Of a stretch of 21,073 nt of DNA, positions 1-6,804 are shown piece after piece. Source of the stretch: JAZKFT01 sp043760535 (GTDB taxonomy: Bacteria; Bacteroidota; Bacteroidia; Chitinophagales; Chitinophagaceae); assembly GCA_043760535.1 (NCBI GenBank), contig JAYUOV010000010.1, positions 1 through 21,073 on the forward strand, read 5' to 3'. Within the stretch, counting starts at the first letter, position 1, and every line of letters begins with the position of its first letter. The notes below the pieces were generated by a model, which was given only the letters and a program-made list of their open reading frames with translations, had not been told where the DNA came from and searched no databases. The position numbers were made by a program, and so were the translations under genes.

Positions 1-605
1 GCCATAGCACCGCCACTTACAAAGCCGTATTCAAACCGAATATCCTCTACAAACTGAAGATTGGTGCCACTGCTTGCAAAACATGCCTCACCGCTATCAA
101 CAGTTGGCCTTAAAGGTGGAGGCGCTTCTTGCCAGCTATCGCCGCCATCATTGGTTTCTAAAAGCCAAAACCGAAAGTTAATTGGGTCGCCAACGCATAC
201 ACCTCTCATATTGTTTTTAAAACACATAGCATCCAAAAAAATACCGTGCAGGTGGCGTTCGTAAACAGTTTTCCAGCTAATGCCACCATCGGTGGTTTTA
301 ATAATAATGGCAGGGCTATCCACTGCCATTGCAATGGCGGTATTTTCATCAAAAGCCTCAATATCTCTAAAATCTCTTTTCTCAAAACCGGCAGGATGCA
401 GCCATGTAAATGAACGGCCCCCATCAAGACTTTTACCAATGGTGCCTTTACTGCCGCTTAACCAAAATACTTGATTATTAACCACACTTAACCCTCTAAA
501 AGAAACATTCAATTGTGAGCTATCTACAAAAAGAATTTTTTGTGCAAAAAGGGCAGCAACTGAAAAAAAATGGAAGCAAATTATCGTTACAATTTTTTTA
601 TACAT
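1..605 (-). CDS. Secreted Asp-box (YCF48/BNR-like) repeat protein, C-terminus cut off by the window edge
   Basis: The reading frame opens at ATG 605-603 and stays open to base 1, giving 201 complete codons. Residues 1-21 (MYKKIVTIICFHFFSVAALF, then AQ) look like a Sec signal peptide. Three Asp-box-like turns follow: SLDGGRSF near residue 59, TTDGGISW near 105 and TNDGGDSW near 151, spaced about 46 residues apart as in sialidase/BNR or YCF48-like beta-propellers. In Bacteroidetes such exported proteins are usually annotated as photosystem II stability factor-like or oxidoreductase, but no enzyme activity can be inferred from the repeats. The gene is divergent from the helicase at 1101. The protein is probably periplasmic or surface-exposed. 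Confidence 0.8.
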   Translation of the reverse strand, partial: MYKKIVTIICFHFFSVAALFAQKILFVDSSQLNVSFRGLSVVNNQVFWLSGSKGTIGKSLDGGRSFTWLHPAGFEKRDFRDIEAFDENTAIAMAVDSPAIIIKTTDGGISWKTVYERHLHGIFLDAMCFKNNMRGVCVGDPINFRFWLLETNDGGDSWQEAPPPLRPTVDSGEACFASSGTNLQFVEDIRFEYGFVSGGAM

Positions 606-640
606 AAAAGGATTTTTATACCAAAAAATGGTTTTAGAAT

Positions 641-670
641 TAAAGGTACCACGTTGTATGGCAAGCACAA
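641..670 (-). promoter_or_regulatory. Candidate Bacteroidetes promoter for the Asp-box protein gene
   Basis: On the minus strand, TTG (670-668) is followed after exactly 19 bp by TACCTTTA (648-641), one mismatch from the TAnnTTTG -7 box. The start codon at 605 lies about 35 bases downstream. Spacing and orientation fit the known Bacteroidetes sigma-ABfr layout; the assignment is by pattern only. Confidence 0.4.
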
Positions 671-989
671 TTTCTGCATTTTACAATGGGTTAATTTAAA
701 ATAATTACAACTAATTTTTGCCCTCCAATTCTACAAGAAGCTGTAAAGTTTTTCTTACTATACCAAATGGTAAGTTTAAACACGAACATTTTTAAAAAAA
801 ACAAGTTTCTAATCCTGTTTATTCTGGTAAGTAGGGGCATATAAAACCAACGAAAAATTTATATAAAGTATTTTATCCGTCATCAAAAAAAAACACAGTA
901 ATTTTTTAATCTTATAGACAATAGTTTGAGAAACCAAAATTTTAAGGCCAAACCCAGCATTTCATTTCGCCAACTGAAAAATTTTCCTT

Positions 990-997
990 TAGTTTTG
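990..997 (+). promoter_or_regulatory. Candidate -7 box for helicase 1
   Basis: TAGTTTTG matches the TAnnTTTG -7 box exactly. No TTG element sits at the ideal upstream distance, so the -33 half is missing or weak. If used, transcription would begin around 1003-1005. That would exclude the TTG at 1002 as a start codon and leave a leader of about 95 nt before ATG 1101. Confidence 0.35.
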
Positions 998-1031
998 CCG
1001 ATTGGCCTTGTCCGAACCGGGTGGCAGTAAT

Positions 1032-1081
1032 TCAGTTGGCAGTTTGCAGCTTTTCGCTTCCGGTTTGCCGACTGTAAACTG
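1032..1081 (+). promoter_or_regulatory. Inverted repeats in the presumed 5' leader of helicase 1
   Basis: CAGTTTGCAG (1040-1049) pairs with CTGTAAACTG (1072-1081) over 10 bp with one G-U pair and a 22-nt loop. In addition, TCAGTTGGC (1032-1040) is the exact reverse complement of GCCAACTGA (969-977). The two pairings share base 1040 and are otherwise compatible. The text resembles degenerate cagttgg/cagtttgcag intergenic filler that I recall from other Bacteroidetes genomes, so it may be a repeat rather than a regulator. Confidence 0.35.
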
Positions 1082-1100
1082 GCTAACTACCAATTATTTT

Positions 1101-4100
1101 ATGTCCTTATCCCACCTAGTAAAACACATTTACAACAGTGCCACCGACGAAGTTATTCGCCGTGGCAAGAAGATACATGCCATGGGCTATGTGGAAACAA
1201 TCGACCATAATGCCTTGCTTAACAGCATTAGCTTTAGGGTACGAGACGATATGTACAACAGTTGGTACAAGGTATTTATACAAAACTACAGCGACGAACG
1301 AGGCATGACCACCCGCTGCACCTGCCCATATAATCTTACAAGTGTTTGCCGCCACAAAGCCGCTTCGCTACTACAATTGCAAGATTTAAGCGACCGCAAT
1401 ATGCTAAGAGGACAGGCAATGAGTTATAACCAAAAGCATACCCTCATTAAAATCCGAACCATTGATTTAAAGATGATACGGATGCTGGCCGGCCAAACCA
1501 ATTACGAAAAGGCCGACGAAATGCTACGCAGTCTCAAAGCCAATATTCTATTTGCTGCCGACGAAAAAGTGGAAGCAGAAATAAGCCACGATGACCAGAT
1601 TTTTAAAGTAGTGATTCGTAAAAACGATGAACGTTTTTTTGATACAAGCTGTACTTGCGACCACACTTTGCAGTCACTTTGCGAACATAAAACAATGCTG
1701 TTTTTACAGTTACTTAATACATCCGGTGCTGCCTATTTTGATAGTATCAGAAACATAGACCGTGATAAAGACAAGCTACTAGCATTGTATGGCTACAGTT
1801 TAAAAGACGATTTAACGGGCAAATTTGAATTTACCATTAAAGAAGGCAAGCCCTTTTTACGGTTGCTAGATCCTGAAATTAAACGGGTAGTAGCGCCTGC
1901 CAATCCGCTTCGGCCAATGCCCACGGAGGATGCTCCGCCAAAGGAATCGGAAGTGGAAGAGGCATCTAAAAAGCTGGGCGTAGTATTTAATGCCAACTTT
2001 GCAGACTACCCATATTTTACGATAGATGCCGTGCAAGGCGAAGCCAATGATGCCTGCACCACATATACAGGCAAGGTGGAAAAACTGGATTTGGCCAAAT
2101 TTATTAACACCGAAGTATTTACAGACGAGGATAAGCAATTGGTGCAACAAATACGTAAATTTAGCGATTTGGAGGTGAACAAATACCTCAACCGTAATTC
2201 TCCTTTCAGCGGTATTTGGGAAAACATCGTACATACCAATGGCGAAGAATTACCCGAAGAAACCCGACACCTGATAAACGAATACCTGCACCCCAAACTT
2301 AAAAAGCTACTGGAAGAACAGGACGAAAGTGCTTTCGTTTTCTTTTTACCCGAAAAGAAAAGATTTATAACCGATCAATTAGAGCGGATAACTCTGGCAC
2401 CCAAAGCCATTAAGCCTTCGTTTTTTATACATCCGGTGGGCGATGCTTTTGAGATACTTTGTAAAGTAAAAATAGCCGATGAAATAATGGATGTGGAAGC
2501 CAACGGATGGGCTACACCGCTGCTGTTTTTACACGAAAACACCTTGTACGGATGGGATAAACCCGACGATATTCTACAGATAGAAAAGCACCTAAAAAAA
2601 GGGCCGCTGCATATACCTGCCAGCCAGTGGGCGGCTTTTAACGAAAAAAATATTGCCAAGTTAGCTGCCGATTATGAGGTTGTTTTTGACAAAAGCTTGG
2701 TAACAGAAATAAAAGATCAAGCACCAGAAATAAAAATACAATTGCAGGAAAAAGGCGACTACCTAGCCTTTACGCCCATCTTTAGTTACAAAGGCCATGT
2801 AGCACCAAATAACACATTAGAAACCATCACCATTCCAAGTAACGGGCAGGTATTAATCATCCACCGCCAGCGGGATGTGGAGCGGAAGTTTATAGAAGAT
2901 TTACAGAGCCTTCATACCAATTTTATAAGACCAGAAAACAGCAATAACCTCATACTGAAAGGCAGCGATGTGCTGAAGAATAATTGGTTTTTTCTTTTTG
3001 TAGAAACGATGAAGGAAAAACAAATTCCATTGTTTGGTTTTGATGCCCTTAAAAACTTCAAGTTTAATACTGCCAGACCATCCACGCAAATACGCATCAG
3101 TAGCGGGGTTGACTGGTTTGATGCTAAAGTGGATATTACTTTCGGCAACCAAACTGTACGCATTGCAGATATAAAAGCAGCACTCGCCAATAAACAATCC
3201 TTTGTTGCTTTAAACGATGGCACACTTGGAATTTTGCCTGAAGAATGGATTAGTAAATATTCATTGTTGTTTAAAGTAGGCGATGGCACCAATAAAGACC
3301 TGCGCCTTTCTAAATACCATTTTAGTGTAATAGATGAGCTGTACGAAAAACGTGACGAAGAAGAATTACAAATAGAACTGGAAGAAAAATTTGAGAAACT
3401 GCGGCAGTTTAAAACCATCGAAGCTGTAGAGGCACCCGAACATTTACTACCCATATTAAGACCCTACCAGGTTACCGGTCTTCACTGGTTAAATTTTTTA
3501 AGAGAAACTGGTTGTGGAGGCATTTTGGCCGATGATATGGGTCTTGGTAAAACCATACAGGCATTGGCTATGCTACACCATTTTAGGCAAGATAATGGCA
3601 GCCTAAAGGCAGTGGTGGTTTGCCCTACTACCCTACTTTATAACTGGGAAAATGAGATCAAAAAGTTTACCCCAACACTTACCTATTTTATACACCACGG
3701 TGGGCAGCGCAGCCGCAGCTTAGAAGATCTTTCGCCTTACGAAATCATCATTACCACTTACGGCACTTTGCGCAGCGATATAATTTTGCTGCAAAAAATG
3801 GCCTTTGATTACGTAGTGTTAGACGAAAGCCAGGCCATTAAAAACCCAAACAGTAAAGTGGCCAAAGCTGCTACACTTATTGGGAGCAAGCACAAACTAT
3901 GTATGAGTGGTACGCCACTGCAGAACAATACTTTTGATGTGTATGCACAAATGAATTTCTTAAACCCTGGCTTGTTGGGCAGCATGGAATTTTTCCGCAC
4001 TGAATTTGCCACGCCTATTGATAAGTTTGGCGAAAAAGAACAAAAAGATCACTTGCGTAAATTATTGTTTCCGTTTATATTAAGAAGAACAAAAGAGCAG

Positions 4101-4844
4101 GTGGCCAAAGACTTGCCAGAGAAAATGGAAACCATTTTGTTTTGCGAAATGGAAGCCGAGCAACGCAAAATTTACGATGCTTACCGCAATGATTACCGGG
4201 ATAAAATTATGGGGGCCATTGGTACACAGGGCATAGATAAAAGCCAGCTAACCATTTTGCAGGGCTTAATGAAACTGCGGCAAATTTGCGACAGCCCGGC
4301 TATACTAAACGAAACCGACCGCTATCCGAACCATAGTATAAAGTTAGAAGAACTTACAAGAGAAATAACGGAAAACATCAGCGACCATAAGGCGTTGGTT
4401 TTTTCACAGTTCCTCGGAATGCTGAGTCTTATTAAACAAAAACTAAAAGCCGAGGGCGTACAATACGAATACTTTGATGGCAGTACCACCGTGCAGGATA
4501 GGCAAAAAGCCATTGATAATTTCCAAAACAATCCGGAGTGCCGGGTATTCCTTATTTCGCTTAAAGCAGGTGGTGTAGGTCTTAACTTAACGGCTGCAGA
4601 TTATGTATATATCGTAGATCCGTGGTGGAACCCAGCTGTGGAGCAACAAGCTATTGACCGTACCCACCGCATTGGGCAAACCAAGAATATTTTTGCCTAC
4701 CGTATGATTTGTAAAGACACCATCGAAGACAAAATAATTTTATTACAAGAGAAAAAACGTGCCCTTGCAAAAGATCTGATTGGCGACGACAGCGGCTTTG
4801 TAAAAAAGCTTACACAGGAAGATGTGGAGTATTTGTTTAGTTAA
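1101..4844 (+). CDS. SNF2/RapA-family DNA-dependent ATPase with two SWIM zinc fingers (helicase 1)
   Basis: The protein has 1247 residues from ATG 1101. An upstream in-frame TTG at 1002 is rejected because the leader contains inverted repeats and a -7 box just before it. Two SWIM-type fingers of the form CxCx7CxH are visible: C73/C75/C83/H85 and C184/C186/C194/H196. A long middle region follows, partly alignable with helicase 2. The C-terminal motor has motif I DDMGLGKT at 811-818, motif II DESQ at 908-911, then SGTPLQNN and motif VI DRTHRIGQ at 1186-1193. The family remodels nucleic acid-protein complexes with ATP, RapA/HepA being the best-known bacterial member. SWIM fingers are predicted DNA- or protein-binding modules. 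The cellular role is unknown; transcription recycling, repair and defence are all possible. Confidence 0.92.
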   Translation: MSLSHLVKHIYNSATDEVIRRGKKIHAMGYVETIDHNALLNSISFRVRDDMYNSWYKVFIQNYSDERGMTTRCTCPYNLTSVCRHKAASLLQLQDLSDRNMLRGQAMSYNQKHTLIKIRTIDLKMIRMLAGQTNYEKADEMLRSLKANILFAADEKVEAEISHDDQIFKVVIRKNDERFFDTSCTCDHTLQSLCEHKTMLFLQLLNTSGAAYFDSIRNIDRDKDKLLALYGYSLKDDLTGKFEFTIKEGKPFLRLLDPEIKRVVAPANPLRPMPTEDAPPKESEVEEASKKLGVVFNANFADYPYFTIDAVQGEANDACTTYTGKVEKLDLAKFINTEVFTDEDKQLVQQIRKFSDLEVNKYLNRNSPFSGIWENIVHTNGEELPEETRHLINEYLHPKLKKLLEEQDESAFVFFLPEKKRFITDQLERITLAPKAIKPSFFIHPVGDAFEILCKVKIADEIMDVEANGWATPLLFLHENTLYGWDKPDDILQIEKHLKKGPLHIPASQWAAFNEKNIAKLAADYEVVFDKSLVTEIKDQAPEIKIQLQEKGDYLAFTPIFSYKGHVAPNNTLETITIPSNGQVLIIHRQRDVERKFIEDLQSLHTNFIRPENSNNLILKGSDVLKNNWFFLFVETMKEKQIPLFGFDALKNFKFNTARPSTQIRISSGVDWFDAKVDITFGNQTVRIADIKAALANKQSFVALNDGTLGILPEEWISKYSLLFKVGDGTNKDLRLSKYHFSVIDELYEKRDEEELQIELEEKFEKLRQFKTIEAVEAPEHLLPILRPYQVTGLHWLNFLRETGCGGILADDMGLGKTIQALAMLHHFRQDNGSLKAVVVCPTTLLYNWENEIKKFTPTLTYFIHHGGQRSRSLEDLSPYEIIITTYGTLRSDIILLQKMAFDYVVLDESQAIKNPNSKVAKAATLIGSKHKLCMSGTPLQNNTFDVYAQMNFLNPGLLGSMEFFRTEFATPIDKFGEKEQKDHLRKLLFPFILRRTKEQVAKDLPEKMETILFCEMEAEQRKIYDAYRNDYRDKIMGAIGTQGIDKSQLTILQGLMKLRQICDSPAILNETDRYPNHSIKLEELTREITENISDHKALVFSQFLGMLSLIKQKLKAEGVQYEYFDGSTTVQDRQKAIDNFQNNPECRVFLISLKAGGVGLNLTAADYVYIVDPWWNPAVEQQAIDRTHRIGQTKNIFAYRMICKDTIEDKIILLQEKKRALAKDLIGDDSGFVKKLTQEDVEYLFS

Positions 4845-4859
4845 TTAAATACAAGTGTT

Positions 4860-4946
4860 ACCGCAGAGGCAAAGAGTTTCCAGAGATAGCATTGAGTAAT
4901 TTATTCAATTGCTGTGCGGCACTCCTTATCTTCCTGCCTCTGCGGT
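4860..4946. repeat. Intergenic inverted repeat with nested hairpin
   Basis: A 12-bp perfect inverted repeat (ACCGCAGAGGCA at 4860-4871, complement at 4935-4946) encloses a second stem. Bases 4891-4909 form a 9-bp stem with one G-T pair, and it extends outward with one bulged base through AGC/GCT. The accgcagaggc...gcctctgcggt ends match a dispersed repeat style that I recall from many Bacteroidetes intergenic regions; this was not checked. It lies 15 bp after the helicase 1 stop and could act in 3'-end formation. Confidence 0.6.
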
Positions 4947-4954
4947 GAAAATAA

Positions 4955-5021
4955 TTAAAGACCATTGCCGCACTTACAAAACCAGACGAAAAAACCGCCC
5001 TTTTTTACAACCCATTAATCT
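4955..5021 (+). pseudogene. Decayed duplicate of the 5' end of helicase 2
   Basis: Bases 4964-5021 align with 6805-6863, the first 19-20 codons of helicase 2, at about 50 identical positions in 60. The upstream TTAAAGA also matches the helicase 2 leader. Differences include ATG to ATT at the start codon, a 3-base insertion and a 3-base deletion that restore register, and one deleted base before TTTTTTACAACCCAT that shifts the frame. Homology fades after AATCT at 5021. It cannot encode the helicase. It is most simply a leftover from tandem duplication, or from insertion of the 5.0-6.8 kb segment between two originally adjacent helicase genes. Confidence 0.7.
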
Positions 5022-5103
5022 TCGCCATCCTATTAATCCATATCGGTATTTGGTTTTGTTTTCTGTTCAATACTTAGATTCTCCTACGCATAGGACATCA
5101 TTT

Positions 5104-5178
5104 TTTTGTTACTAATTTAAATAGAATAAAGCTGTATTAACAAGTTTAAACGCTTGCAGGTTTTGTTAGTAACAAAAC
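5104..5178. repeat. Palindromic TTTGTTAC/GTAACAAA cluster
   Basis: Bases 5160-5178 are a perfect palindrome: GTTTTGTTA, a central G, then TAACAAAAC. In addition, TTTTGTTACTAA (5104-5115) is the exact reverse complement of 5166-5177. Three half-sites of the same sequence therefore occur within 75 bp. It could be an operator for a dimeric regulator or a transcript-end hairpin. It is about 190 bp upstream of the GH128-like gene. Confidence 0.5.
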
Positions 5179-5369
5179 AGTATTGATAATAACACCCCCT
5201 AAACGGTTTCCTTGGTGATACCTAATTAAAATACAGATAGAGCTTTAGAACACCCAGTAAAGTGATAAACCAATACTACCCCAAAAATGAATAATTAAAA
5301 GTTAATGATAAAAATATTTGGTAACAACTTTACTACGTCAATAAATCATTAATAATTAAACCAAAAACG

Positions 5370-6560
5370 ATGCGCTTGAAAATTGAACCATTATGCCTGG
5401 CAATGCTGATAAGCATGAGTTGGGGCTGCAAAAAAGATGCAGCAAAAGAAATTGAATACCAAAAAGGGAAAATCTCAGCGGTACCGCTGAGGGACGCCTT
5501 ACTCACCAATTCCCTCCCTTTAGAAGTGTATAAAACTTCTGGTAGCAGGCTTTTTGGAAAAGACACCATATTTTCCAGTTCGGCTGCCAAATTTACAAAT
5601 TCGTTTATTAAATTAATGCCTACAGGCTTTGACAATGCAATTACAAGAATCAGGCTAAAACAAGGTTACCAGGTTGTTTTAGCCGAAAATTCGGATGGCA
5701 GCGGTTCTCATAAATTCTATCTCTCCGTGAGTAGCGACCTGGATATTACACTGCCAACAACTATAAGTAGTAAAGTCTCTTTTATACGCTGTTTACCCAT
5801 TGATATTCCAAGCAAAAAAGGGACAGGTTGGATAGGTGCATCAACAGTCAATAGTTTAGCATCCCCATGGTATTATAACTGGGGTTTAAATGTAACCTCT
5901 GGTGTAAATACGGGGTCTTACTGTCCCATGATATGGGGTGCTGGTGGTTCAAGCAATGAAAACCTCAGTACATTAATTACAAACAAAAGAGCACAGATAT
6001 TGGGTTTTAATGAACCTGATGGGGCAGACCAGTCAAACATTACAGTTGCAACAGCTTTGACGAGTTACAAAAATGCACTTTATTCCGGCCAGAGAATGGG
6101 GTCGCCGGTATGCACACAAGGAGAAGCAGTAGGATCCGGTAAATGGCTTACTAATTTCATGGCCGGGGCAACAACACAAAACCTACGGGTTGATTTTATT
6201 GCAGTTCACTGGTATGATTGGGGTAGCCACACCCAAAATACCGGCACAGAAGACCAAATTGCAACGAATATATTTAACAGATTTAAGGCATATATAGAAA
6301 GTGTACGAAATGCCTATAACAGAACAATTTGGGTAACAGAGTTTAATGCCAATAGAAACAGGACCAGTAGCAGTGTACATCAAAAATTTATGGAATTAGC
6401 TGTAGCATGGTTAAATAGCACAACGTACATAGAACGATATGCCTATTTCTTTCCTCCTGATTTACCACCAGTTAATGCAAATGGAACGTTGACTCCAATT
6501 GGTACTAAATGGAAGAATCTTACTAGCCCGTCTTCCAGAACTGTAAACATAAATTGGTAG
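5370..6560 (+). CDS. GH128-like (Asl1-type) glycoside hydrolase lipoprotein
   Basis: The protein has 396 residues. The N-terminus is a lipoprotein signal peptide ending in SWGC with the lipidated Cys at 20, followed by KKD; export to the outer membrane is likely. Residues about 25-130 form a separate region of uncertain fold, with a VSFIR stretch at its end. Residues about 140-396 resemble the Asl1-like/GH128 (beta/alpha)8 catalytic domain. ILGFNEPDG carries the likely acid/base E215, VHWYDW follows, and WVTEFN carries the likely nucleophile E324. Characterised GH128 enzymes cleave beta-1,3-glucans, so glucan degradation is a reasonable guess but the substrate is not shown. No obvious ribosome binding site is seen. 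The gene stands alone between two helicases and ends in a strong terminator. Confidence 0.8.
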   Translation: MRLKIEPLCLAMLISMSWGCKKDAAKEIEYQKGKISAVPLRDALLTNSLPLEVYKTSGSRLFGKDTIFSSSAAKFTNSFIKLMPTGFDNAITRIRLKQGYQVVLAENSDGSGSHKFYLSVSSDLDITLPTTISSKVSFIRCLPIDIPSKKGTGWIGASTVNSLASPWYYNWGLNVTSGVNTGSYCPMIWGAGGSSNENLSTLITNKRAQILGFNEPDGADQSNITVATALTSYKNALYSGQRMGSPVCTQGEAVGSGKWLTNFMAGATTQNLRVDFIAVHWYDWGSHTQNTGTEDQIATNIFNRFKAYIESVRNAYNRTIWVTEFNANRNRTSSSVHQKFMELAVAWLNSTTYIERYAYFFPPDLPPVNANGTLTPIGTKWKNLTSPSSRTVNINW

Positions 6561-6582
6561 CCATATAGTGAGGAATAGCTTT

Positions 6583-6616
6583 TAGTAAAGGGTGGCCAAA
6601 TGGCCACCCTTTACTA
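6583..6616 (+). terminator. Perfect 15-bp hairpin terminator after the glycosidase
   Basis: TAGTAAAGGGTGGCC (6583-6597), loop AAAT, then the exact complement (6602-6616), 22 bp after the stop codon. The trailing T run is weak (TTGTG), but stem length and position support a terminator. Because the stem is symmetric it could work in both directions, insulating helicase 2. Confidence 0.8.
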
Positions 6617-6804
6617 TTGTGTTACAATAAATTGAGTTGAAGCTTTTTTGCTTCATTCATCCACAACTATGCACCTAATTATTCTACATCAGTAAAAGCT
6701 ATCTGTTTATGAAATTGTGATATTATTGTACTTATTCCATAAAAATACCATCAATCAAAATCTAACAAATCTTTTAAAACAAGACCTTAAAGAGGTATAT
6801 AACC

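Larger units (their letters stand above)
606..1100. other. Divergent intergenic region between the Asp-box gene and helicase 1
   Basis: This is about 495 bp without a convincing gene. It is AT-rich and carries a candidate leftward promoter (641-670) and a candidate rightward -7 box (990-997). It also has a small hairpin, TACC-AAAT-GGTA, near 759-770, and an inverted-repeat-rich leader just before the helicase start (969-1081). No RNA gene is recognised. Confidence 0.5.
4845..5369. other. Intergenic region between helicase 1 and the glycosidase
   Basis: This 525-bp stretch has no intact gene. It contains the nested inverted repeat (4860-4946), the decayed helicase start (4955-5021) and the GTTAC palindrome cluster (5104-5178). 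The remaining sequence from 5180 to 5369 is AT-rich with no clear promoter consensus. Confidence 0.6.

Noticed and set aside
1919..1942. Hairpin CGGAG-GATG-CTCCG inside helicase 1
   Set aside because: It lies in a coding linker (MPTEDAPPKE), is only 5 bp, and does not share the CCCCT-NN-AGGGG core.
4909..5115. 68-codon plus-strand frame containing FLQPINL
   Set aside because: The FLQPINL match to helicase 2 comes from the decayed duplicate after its frameshift. The rest of the frame shows no homology and crosses an inverted repeat, so it is not a gene.
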